Origin: a virus
DNA length: 64,000 bases
Virus record (IMG/VR): IMGVR_UViG_3300009420_000006
Coordinates: 1-64,000 of that record
Reading direction: 5' to 3' (one strand)
Part shown: piece by piece, positions 33,033-42,800 of the stretch
How positions within the stretch are numbered: position 1 is the stretch's first letter
How the letters are laid out: every line of letters begins with the position of its first letter
Position numbers and translations under genes: made by a program
The notes under the pieces: generated by a model
Told to the model about the DNA's origin: nothing
What the model saw: the letters and a program-made list of their open reading frames with translations, nothing else
The model's database searches: none

Positions 33033-33094
33033 AAGTTCTCTTTTGTTGGTTTTAGAGAACTTCTCCCAGGGGCAAAAGCCCCTAGGGAGTTTTT
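33033..33094 (+). terminator. Tandem hairpins ending the adhesin operon
   Basis: Hairpin 1 is AAGTTCTC/GAGAACTT (33033-33062). Hairpin 2 is CTCCC-A-GGGGC, loop AAAA, GCCCC-TA-GGGAG (33063-33089), followed by five T residues. The second is a classic Rho-independent terminator. Confidence 0.85.
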
Positions 33095-33141
33095 ACATAT
33101 AATCAGATTAGTTATAAAGAATAACTCTCATGGTTAAGTTT

Positions 33142-33174
33142 TTTATGTTTAGTCAAATAATTTATCTATCTTTA
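33142..33174 (+). promoter_or_regulatory. Candidate promoter for the neck/tail operon
   Basis: TTTA (33142-33145), 21-base spacer, TATCTTTA (33167-33174). Each element differs from the TTTG/TAnnTTTG consensus only by G to A at the last position, and the spacing equals that of P1 and P2. Predicted start near 33181, about 20 bases before the ATG at 33203. It follows a strong terminator, as expected for a new transcription unit. Confidence 0.5.
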
Positions 33175-33202
33175 CAACATTTACTAATTAAATACAGGAC
33201 AA

Positions 33203-34450
33203 ATGGCTGAAAATCAAGGACTTCTTAATGAGTTAAAATCATTATTAAAGCGAAAAAGAAGCAAACAGTGGTACGCAGAACAACTGAAAATAACACTGTC
33301 TGAAGTAAATGAATTATTAAAAGAGATGAGGGGGAAGAATGTAGATGAAGGAGAGCAGTTTTTAGACAGTGAACCAACTCATAGTAAAGAATTTGAGCAG
33401 GCATTGCGGAAAGTAAGTAACGATAAAGGAACAATAGAAAGTACAATAACTCTTGACTTTGAACCAAAGAGTGATATAGAGTTAGCAGAGTTACACAAGA
33501 TAGATCTAGAAAAGTATATAATTACTAACTACTGGTCTAAAGTACTTCCAACTGGAAAGTTTACATCTTCAATCTTTTCTAAAAGAAAAGGTCCAGAAGA
33601 TTACACAGCTGATGATTTCAGCAAGTTCTTAGAGAACTATAAATCAAACTACATTCCTATCTCTTCTCCTAAACTAGATAATGATAAATCTCTTGTAGAT
33701 ATTGAACTATCTTTATCTGATTACCATTTAGGTAAACGATATGTTGATGGAGATAATGATCCAGAGACCAGAGCTACAAGGTTTGTACATATAGCAGAAG
33801 CTTTAACACATAAAGTTAGATCTGTTTACGATATAAATAAAGTAGTGTTTCCTATATCTAATGATTTCTTTCATACTGATAATTATCAAAACACTACAAC
33901 TAACGGTACTCCACAAGATATAATCTTAGATTATGCTTCAGAGTATGAAATGGGATTTAATATTCTAGTAGATACTATTAAGATGCTTAAGACTAACTCT
34001 AAGCATGTTGAAGTTATTCTAGTACAAGGTAATCATGATAGAACTAAATCATATTATTTAGCTCATGCGTTAGATATATTCTTTAAGAATGATAAAAATA
34101 TATCATTTGTTAGAGAGGAAGGATTAATTAAAGCTACTGTAGTTGGTAGTACTTTTATTGGTTTCCATCATGGTAACTGTAAAATTGATGCTTTGCCTTT
34201 ATTATTTGCAACACATCCTGTTTATAGTAAATGGTTTGGAGATGCTACATATAGAGAAGTTCACACAGGTGATAAGCATCACTATATGGCTAAAGAGATA
34301 AAAGGAGTAAGAATACAACAAATGCCTAGCTTATCTGGAACAGATAGATGGCATAAAGATAATAATTTTGTACATAGTGTACGAGCTGCCTTAGCGTTAG
34401 TCTATGACTTTAAAGTAGGAAAGGTAGCTGAATTTGAAGAAAGAATATAG
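33203..34450 (+). CDS. Calcineurin-like metallophosphoesterase
   Basis: A 415-residue protein. An N-terminal helix-turn-helix-like segment (LKRKRSKQWYAEQLKITLSEVNEL, about 15-38) precedes the enzyme domain. The five motifs are present: SDYHLG (Asp173, His175), NDFFH (220-224), GNHD (276-279), HHG (322-324) and GDKHH (356-360). The family hydrolyses phosphodiesters or phosphomonoesters with two metals. It heads the neck/tail operon, an unusual place for such an enzyme. It may act on DNA or nucleotides, or on a host cyclic dinucleotide, but substrate is unknown. Confidence 0.85.
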   Translation: MAENQGLLNELKSLLKRKRSKQWYAEQLKITLSEVNELLKEMRGKNVDEGEQFLDSEPTHSKEFEQALRKVSNDKGTIESTITLDFEPKSDIELAELHKIDLEKYIITNYWSKVLPTGKFTSSIFSKRKGPEDYTADDFSKFLENYKSNYIPISSPKLDNDKSLVDIELSLSDYHLGKRYVDGDNDPETRATRFVHIAEALTHKVRSVYDINKVVFPISNDFFHTDNYQNTTTNGTPQDIILDYASEYEMGFNILVDTIKMLKTNSKHVEVILVQGNHDRTKSYYLAHALDIFFKNDKNISFVREEGLIKATVVGSTFIGFHHGNCKIDALPLLFATHPVYSKWFGDATYREVHTGDKHHYMAKEIKGVRIQQMPSLSGTDRWHKDNNFVHSVRAALALVYDFKVGKVAEFEERI

Positions 34451-34452
34451 AT

Positions 34453-34599
34453 ATGGCAACAAAGTATGGAAAGCCTACACCAGGCAAAAATGTAAAAGCT
34501 CCTAAGATTCGTCCTTATAATATGAAGCGTAATTATATGAGAGAAGCTGATCAAATGGGAGGTATACAAGGATTCGGTAATTACAGAAAGAAAATATAA
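34453..34599 (+). CDS. 48-residue basic protein
   Basis: A short basic protein, MATKYGKPTPGKNVKAPKIR..., ending GGIQGFGNYRKKI. It lies 2 bases after the phosphoesterase stop and ends 1 base before the next ATG, a tight fit supporting expression. Possibly a minor virion peptide. Function unknown. Confidence 0.55.
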   Translation: MATKYGKPTPGKNVKAPKIRPYNMKRNYMREADQMGGIQGFGNYRKKI

Positions 34600-34600
34600 A

Positions 34601-35329
34601 ATGGCAACATTAAGAAAATTAGTTTCAGATGTGCGATCTATGCACAAAATATTATCAACAGATGCACTTATCACAGATCGAGCAATCGCTTCTGAGGTTA
34701 AGAACAATGCTCAATTGCTAATTAAGAGAGAAACTAATTTAAGAAAACTATGGGCTAGTGATACATTGTTTACTACTATTCCTTGTTTAGAGATGAAGGA
34801 AGTACCCATCTCTGAATGTTGTGATTATGTAGATGAGTGTAGTGTATCACGAACTGTATTTAAGCTACCTAGGATATCTGAAGGTAACTATCAATATGTA
34901 ATCCAAGGTGTTTATTCTATAGATGCTATGGGTGGTAGAGGTACTAAATTAAAAGAAATAACAATCAATAGATATATTAACCTATTAAAATTACCTATAG
35001 TAAAAAATGATTATTACTTTTGGATATCTAATGGATATCTTTATGTAAATAATCCTTTATTAAAAGCAATAAGGTTAGCAGCATTCTTTTTAGAAGATGT
35101 ACCTAACGAGATCATGTATCCAGAATGTGGATGTGGAAGTCCTGAATATACAGATGAAGAGTATTGTAAAAATCCTTTAGATAAGGAATATGCATTACCT
35201 GGTTATTTAGAACAACAAGCATTATCATTAACTTCTCAAAAGTTATTGTCAACATATTTCCAAATTAAGGATGACATGAGTAATGAAGGCATAGATGGAC
35301 AAGCTCCAAATGCTCAACCTACAAACTAG
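34601..35329 (+). CDS. Probable neck/ring structural protein
   Basis: A 242-residue protein. The helical N-terminus (RKLVSDVRSMHKILSTDALITDRAIASEVKNNAQLLIKRE) is followed by a beta-rich middle with Cys pairs (PISECCDYVDECSVSRTVFKLP) and by CGCGSPEYTD. I associate this arrangement with a conserved neck protein placed just before the tail genes in crAss-like phages. Ring identity cannot be fixed without structural comparison. Confidence 0.55.
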   Translation: MATLRKLVSDVRSMHKILSTDALITDRAIASEVKNNAQLLIKRETNLRKLWASDTLFTTIPCLEMKEVPISECCDYVDECSVSRTVFKLPRISEGNYQYVIQGVYSIDAMGGRGTKLKEITINRYINLLKLPIVKNDYYFWISNGYLYVNNPLLKAIRLAAFFLEDVPNEIMYPECGCGSPEYTDEEYCKNPLDKEYALPGYLEQQALSLTSQKLLSTYFQIKDDMSNEGIDGQAPNAQPTN

Positions 35330-35337
35330 AACTATAT

Positions 35338-35817
35338 ATGTCAAGAGTAGCAGTTGACTGGAGAAGTGCAAGTAAAAGTAATTACGAGGACTTCTGTAAA
35401 AAGAACCCTTTAATCTCCTTAACTTTTGATGAGTGGAAAAATATTCTATATGCTTTCAATGAATCTTTTAAATACTACATCCTAGAGACAGGTGAAAAAG
35501 AAAAGTTACCTACTGGGTTTGGAGAGTTTTCTATTAATAAAAAGAAAAGAAGAAAAGTTAAAGGAGTTGATGGTAAGGAGTTTGTAAATCTTCCTATTGA
35601 TTGGCAAAAGACTAAACAAAAGGGGAAAGTTATATATAACTTTAATTACCATACAGAAGGATATTTCTTTGGTTGGATGTGGTTTAAACAAACTGCTAGA
35701 TTTAGAAACTCTGATCTATGGTATTTTAAACCTTCTAGAAGAACTTCAAGAGATCTTTCTCACTATCTAAAGGCAGACAACAAGTATCAACACACATATC
35801 ATGAATGGAAAAAATAA
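35338..35817 (+). CDS. Conserved tail/neck protein
   Basis: A 159-residue protein, strongly basic. It contains FGEFSINKKKRRKVKG and the aromatic segment YNFNYHTEGYFFGWMWFK, typical of a conserved crAss-like tail-region protein; the GFGEFSI element loosely recalls the HU/IHF beta-arm. It lies between two neck/tail proteins. Role probably structural or DNA-binding at the tail knob. Confidence 0.55.
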   Translation: MSRVAVDWRSASKSNYEDFCKKNPLISLTFDEWKNILYAFNESFKYYILETGEKEKLPTGFGEFSINKKKRRKVKGVDGKEFVNLPIDWQKTKQKGKVIYNFNYHTEGYFFGWMWFKQTARFRNSDLWYFKPSRRTSRDLSHYLKADNKYQHTYHEWKK

Positions 35818-35820
35818 GTT

Positions 35821-36825
35821 ATGTCATACTATTATAAATACGATTTTGTATCCCCAGAGCCTCTATATGCAACAGTAAAAGAAGAACTTAAAAGTTACTT
35901 TGACACTGGAGCTGTAGATGATTTATTATTTCCTACCTACCTAGACAAATGTCTTAGGAAGATGGGTAGGACTACATTTCAAATTACTACTGAGATTTTG
36001 TTTATAGAAGACTTTCAAGCAAGACTTCCTGATAACTTTTATGCAGTAAGAGAAGCATGGATGTGTGCAGTAGTACAAGGAAATCCTTATCCTGCAGCAT
36101 CTTCTTTATATACTCAAGCAGTTAATGCTACTACTATTCAAGTAGCTCCTTTAACAATAGGAGGAACTCCTTGTGATAATCCTTCATGTCAACATCCTAG
36201 TTGTGATGGTACGTGTATGCCTACAGTAGTACAGGCTGTATACAAAACAAATAGTGAAATTCCTAGATCCTGGAGAAGGTCTTACTTATTAAAACCAGGA
36301 AATATATCTGCACGTAAAAGTTGTAATTTATCCTATACTAATTCGTGGTCACAATTTAATCAATTAACTTTAGCAGGTCGTGAGTTTACACCTGGTGCTT
36401 CTTCCTTTGACTCTTTTGATATCAGAGATAATAACTTTGTAACAAACTTTAGATCCGGAACAGTACATCTAGTATTTTATGCAACAGATTATGATAAAAT
36501 AGGCAATCAATTAATACCTGATAACTTTCGTGTTAGAGAATATATTGAAGCATTTATTAAATTCAAAGTATTTGAAACTCTTACAAACCAAACAGTAGAC
36601 GAAACATTTAATCAATTACAAACTAAACTCATTTATCATAAACAGATAATGGATGAAGCTTGGATAATGGCAGAAACAGAACTTAAAAAAGAAACAGTTT
36701 ATCAAAAGCAAAGAAAAATTATTACTGACTTAAATCGCTTCAACCAATATGAACTTCCAGATGCAAAATCTCAAGTATCAGGTAGGTATTCAAATAGACG
36801 TTGGAGACGTAATGGTTCTAATTAA
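35821..36825 (+). CDS. Probable tail-tube adaptor / ring protein
   Basis: A 334-residue protein immediately before the muzzle-sized gene. The N-terminal part is helical (LYATVKEELKSYFDTGAVDDLLFPTYLDKCLRKMG), as in P22 gp4/T7 gp11-type adaptors. A Cys-rich insert (CDNPSCQHPSCDGTCMP) may bind zinc. The C-terminal helix set (YIEAFIKFKVFETLTNQTVDETFNQLQTKLIYHKQIMDEAW) is typical of tail adaptor proteins packing around the portal. It probably forms a dodecameric ring connecting portal and tail. Confidence 0.6.
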   Translation: MSYYYKYDFVSPEPLYATVKEELKSYFDTGAVDDLLFPTYLDKCLRKMGRTTFQITTEILFIEDFQARLPDNFYAVREAWMCAVVQGNPYPAASSLYTQAVNATTIQVAPLTIGGTPCDNPSCQHPSCDGTCMPTVVQAVYKTNSEIPRSWRRSYLLKPGNISARKSCNLSYTNSWSQFNQLTLAGREFTPGASSFDSFDIRDNNFVTNFRSGTVHLVFYATDYDKIGNQLIPDNFRVREYIEAFIKFKVFETLTNQTVDETFNQLQTKLIYHKQIMDEAWIMAETELKKETVYQKQRKIITDLNRFNQYELPDAKSQVSGRYSNRRWRRNGSN

Positions 36826-36830
36826 TACAT

Positions 36831-39800
36831 ATGGCTACTAGAAAAGAAAATGATGATGCTGCTTCAGGTTTAGCTGCTGCTAAAAAGAAAGCTGCAAGTG
36901 CTAAACAGATGGATGCTGCTCAAAAAGGTCAAGTTAGACTTGAATATGGGCAAGCTCAATCTGGCCTTAATATGGACAGTACTATTAATCAAGTACAACC
37001 AGGAAAACTTACTTATGCATTAAATGCTACTATAGAAAACTTTGATTCTAGTTCTATTAATTATCAGAATGAACCTGGGAATGAGCCATGTTTAACATTT
37101 CCTAGTGGTTATGAACTAGTAGGAAAGTATACTATACCTGAGAAAAAGAAAAATATATTCTTCTTAACAAATCCTACAACTGGTAATAGTGAGATTGGCT
37201 TTCAGTTTAATAATGATTGTCAATACCAGCAGTTAGTAGCTGCCCCATGTCTAAACTTTAACATTGATCATCCTATTCATAAGGTAGTCCACAGGATAAC
37301 AAACTGTAGTACAGAAATATACTGGACTGACGGATTAAACCCTAGAAGATATTTAGATATAGATGATCCTCCCTTCAAACTTATAGCTGGTACTCCCACT
37401 TGCGATCCTGTATATAGTAACGATTTAGATTGTAATCAACTAAAGATTCAACCTAACTTTGATATTCCTCAATTACAAATACCTGAAGTAATTAACTTAG
37501 GTACTTTAACTGCAGGAACTTATCAGTTTGCAATTCAATATTCAGATTCAGTTGGTAATGATTTAACTTCTTATTATTCTGTTACTAATCCTTGTCCTAT
37601 TGCTGATAAATTAATAACATCAGTAAACTTTAATTACCCTGTAGGAAAATCTATAAGAGTAGCTGTATCTAATTTAGATCAAACTGGACAGTTTCAGTAT
37701 TTTAATTTAGCTGTAATTAAAACGATAAATGATATTAGTTCAGTAGAGCTGGTTGGTACTTATAATATAACAGAACCTGCACAAGAAATATTGTATACAG
37801 GAGCAGATGCAAGCCCTATACAATTATCTATGAGTGATATATTTGAGAAGTATCCATACTATAGTATTGCACAAGATGTAACATCTGTACAAGATACTTT
37901 AATATGGAGTAATCTTACATCTATAGATAGAATCAATTATCAACAGATAGCTTCTAATATTACACTACAGTGGGAGTCTTATAGAATACCTGCTGGAGAA
38001 AACTATTCAGATGAATATAATGCTACTAATTTACGTGGATACATGCGTGATGAGATATATGCATTTGAAATAGTGTTCCTTTTAAGAAATGGAAAACAAA
38101 CAGATTCATTTCATATACCAGGTGCTGGTTATAACAATGTTTTTGCTGATGTACCAGAAACCAATGATGACTTTATAGGAGTTCCGGATACTTATATAAA
38201 CGGTATAGGATATAGTCCTTACTGGAAAATATATAATAATGCTACAAACCTAGGATTTTCAGATGGATATGTATCAGATAATAACTACAAAGGACCTTAT
38301 CAGTTTGGAGAGTTTGCATACTGGGAGTCTACTGAAAAGTATCCTTGTAACACAGATGTGTGGGGTAATTTAGCAGATGAATATATTAGACATCATAAGT
38401 TTCCAGATGTATTAGTAAGTCCTATCATGGAAAATGGTAATATAATATATGATAATGAAGGTCAGATTTTACCTACAATGCAAGATAATGCTGTATTTCC
38501 TATTGGTGTAAAAATAGATAATGATCAGATAGCTAATCTTATAATAAGTTCAGATCTTACTCAAGATCAAAAAGATGATATCATTGGGTATAAAATTGTT
38601 AGAGGTGACCGTAGTACTAATAAATCTGTAATTGCAAAAGGTTTAATAAGAAATGTAAACAAGTACAATAAACAAGATCAAGATTATTATTACCCTAACT
38701 ATCCATATAATCAAGTTGTGGGAGAGGATCAGTTTATTCAAGAAAACAACAACGCATGGACTGACAATGCTAAGTCATGGCTTATATATATGCCAGATGA
38801 GGATCCACAGTTTCCTTGGTGGGTAGACTTTTTTGATATACCACCTCCCATTATTGATACTAATAAAGATGATGAAGGAATATATGCATATACTAGTTTA
38901 ACTAATGGTAGAGAGGTTCAAGCAATTATAAAGGTTGGATGCGTTATAGAAGTGTGTTCTCCTACAAGACCAATAGCTTTAAAAGGTATTATGACTATAG
39001 GTCCTGGAGATTATGATGTGTGGGACTGTGATAGTAGTGGAGCCGAGCTTGCATGTGGTTGGAGATTAAATTGGTACAACCCTTTTAATAGACAGAACTT
39101 AGACCAAGATATACAGAGAGCACAATGGATGGGTGCTGGTGCAATTGTTGGTGGTACGTTTGGTACTGTAATTACTCAAGCATGGGAAGGAGACCCAGAT
39201 CTTCTAAATACTTCTGACAATCCGTATAAACCTTGGCCAACGAACAAAGGAACATTCCTTGGTATTCCTTGTACACAAGTTACAATTGACCCTCAACCTA
39301 CTGATAAGGCTCTGTTTTCAGATCCAGAAGGTCAGGAGCTTGGAGAAGGAGAGAGTCAAGGGGAGGGTCCAGATTATATTGGTCCAATTCCAGATTATGA
39401 TGGAGAAGAAGCCTTAGAATGTCTAGGAGAAACAGGAGAGCCAGGTTTTGGATTTCCTCACTTTCCAACTCCTCCACTTAATCCTGATGAACCAAGTAGT
39501 CAGGGTGTGGATACATTGCTAGGTCAGTCGATTGGTAGTGGAAGTGAAGGCTTTTTAAATGGTAGTAATAGTAGACCTTTTAGTAGAAGATCTGGTTTAG
39601 GATGTGATCGAGAATTTCCTATGCCTATTTTAGGAGAGGAAAAAGAGACAATAAAAAGTCAAATATTTAACTCACCAGATACATCATTTGGACAACCTTT
39701 CTTAGGAGACATAATGAAGTTAGAAAGTGTAATGTTTGGAGCTGGTAAAGCTCACTTTGTAGAGGTAAAAGATAATGCTAAGTATAAACTGCTTTCTAAA

Positions 39801-42800
39801 GAAGCTCAACAAGATGCATTAAATAGTGCAGAAAGAGTAGCTAAAATGGGTGCTGGTGGATTTAATGCTGGTGTAATGTTTACAGTTTATCAGTCATATC
39901 TTACTATATATGTAAACGGTATTACTAGAAGAAACTATGGTCAATCATTTAATTCTATAGCAAACTATGATTATTCTTTTCCTATTGAAAATAATGTTAG
40001 TGGTGGGATCAAACAAAGACAACTAGATACTTCTAGATATCTAATACCAGGAGTACAATCTATATATCCTAATGATCCTCCTGTGAATAATTGGAACAGA
40101 GAGTCATCAGTATATATAAAAACAAGAGAAGATATATCAAGTGTTAATCCAACTGCAGAACCATTTCTTCTTCCTCATAAAACACCTAGTTTAGAAAATA
40201 CTAATGGTGATCCTAGTATTGTAGAATACTCAAGATTTGGAATAGGAGAGTCTGGAAGTTGTGCAAAGCCACAAAAAGAACAAGATATAAAAGTAGTCTC
40301 GTATTATGGTTCTATGAAAAATTTGATACCTAATCAATATGGTCAAATAAATTCATTTTTAAGAATAGATACAGGCTATCAAAAAACTTTCGACATTACT
40401 CAATCTACTTCCTCACTTACAGGAACAGATACAATTTTTGGAGGTGATACATTTATATCTAGATTTACATTTAAAACTAAACTACCATTCTTTATAGATA
40501 ATAGAGTAGGAGCACCAAATGATTCAGACATATTTTTTGATGAATTAGGTAATGTAGGTTATCCTAAGTTCTGGCACTCTGCTAGATCTATTTTAGATAA
40601 CTATATAATAACCGAAGGGACTGGAGCTCCACAACCTATGTATAACCTTATATCTACTAAGGCTCATAATTTTGATTGTGCAAATGATCCATCACAAATA
40701 CCTGTTTCTACAGACAATCCTATATTTGGATCATTTAGAACATTCTATGATGGGTACATGTATTTATGGGCTTATGGTGTCCCTAATTTTTATTGTGAAA
40801 CTTTATATAATACAGATTTAAGACAAGCGTTCAATAATAAAGAAGGAGACTTTTGGCCTCATGTAAGTAGTGGTATTCCTGATGATTGGGTACAAGAAAC
40901 AAATGTACCTATCGCTCAAGATAATACATATTACTATAATGTAACATACTCTAAGCAAAACAAGGAAAACTCATTTAGTCAACTTCCTCCAGACTGGGAA
41001 GAGGATTTATGTTTTACATACTTTCCATTTAGAGCAATTTATTCTGACACACAAGGAGATAGTGCAGATAATAGAGTAAACAACTGGTTAGTCTATAGAG
41101 CTCTTTCTCGTCATGACTTTCCACAGAATTATGGTAATCTTACATCACTTGATGGTGTAATGGATAGAGCTATTCTAGCAAGGTTTGATAATAAAGCTCT
41201 CCTTTATGGTTCACTTTTAACTATAGACACAAGTAATCCACAAGCAGCTTATATAGGTAATCCTAGATTATTTGATGCTGCACCACCTTTAGATTTTGCT
41301 GAAACTGATTTAGGGTATGTAGGTTCTCAAAATAAGTTTTTGTTAAAGATACCATATGGTTCAATAACTGCAGATGCTAAGAGAGGTCAGATATTTCTAA
41401 TAGGAGGTAAACAAGCTGTTGATATAACAGCAGCTGCATCAGGAGTAAATAGATTTATGACAAATCATTTACCATTTGAAATACTAGAATACTTTCCAAA
41501 GGTAAACATAGACAATCATTTTAATGGAATAGGATTACATGGAGTATATGATAGTAGGTTTGATAGAGTTATAATTACCAAGCTTGATTATATTCCAATT
41601 GATGATAGGATTCAATATGATGCAGATACTAAAAAGTTTTTTATAGTAATAGGAGATGATCCTGCTACTCCTGATATTGAGAATATAACACAAGAGGTAT
41701 TCTTGTTTGATAAAGAATACTTTTGTAGTAAATCATGGACTATGTCTTTTGATTTTACTACTAAGAGTTGGATATCTTTTCACTCTTACCTACCTAATTT
41801 TTATATAGGAGAAAATAATTTCTATTACTCTGGCATAAATAGTTGCTGTACAGAGTTTACTGCGATATTAGATACTCCAGATAGAAGTAGAATAGATGAA
41901 GAAACCCCTCAACTAGAAATGATTGTAGGTGTTGTGCAAGCTCCAAAACTAATTACAACTAGTACAACAAGTACTTCTAGTCCTTTTATTACAACTACAA
42001 CTAGTACGACTGTAGCACTTGATTGTGATTTTAATATAGTACTATCAGAAGAATTAGATTGTGAGATAGATGGTGTAGGATACATAACAGTGCCTACTCC
42101 TACTACTACTACCATATGTTATAGAGAAGGAAGTTTGCAAAATGTATCTTTATCTGAAGGATATGAAAGACAAAGTGATCAACAAGTAGTTATTGGTACA
42201 GGCTCTGCAATAGAAGCATGTTCAGTAGCACGTATAGTTGACACTGCAAATACAGAACTTAGTGCTGTTCCTATAGAACAAGCTGCACAGATTACTACTT
42301 TTAATAACGGTATTAGTTTACTTTCCCAGTATGTATACAGAGGTATTGCTACTGATTGTACATATGTATCTGATGGTTGGTATACAACTTCTGAAGAGTT
42401 TAATAATAATAATAGTGTATTTTACATAGAGTCTGGACAAGTTATGGAAATATATGATTGTGGATGTAACACAACTAGTACAACAAGTACTATTGCACCT
42501 TACATACCTGAATGTTGTGTAGTTCTTGGTGTAGAAAATATAAGTCAATCAGAAAATAATCTATACTTATTAAGTGATGGAACTGATGCTAATCCTATTC
42601 CAGAAAATAGTCAAATTCCTAGAAAAGTTAAATTAGATTGGAATCCAACAGAGAATGTAGACTCAACAGCATGGTCAGAAAGTTATTTATTTACATACAC
42701 TAGTAGTACTCCTGAATTTAATATATATACTATAGACCTAAGTCCATGGAAAGTAGAGAGTAGTCAAATGATACTTGCTCCTAGTGGAACAAGTGGACCT

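Noticed and set aside
33130-33210. Short plus-strand frame MVKFFMFSQIIYLS... (26 codons)
   Set aside because: It covers the candidate promoter and runs into the phosphoesterase gene; too short and without coupling evidence.
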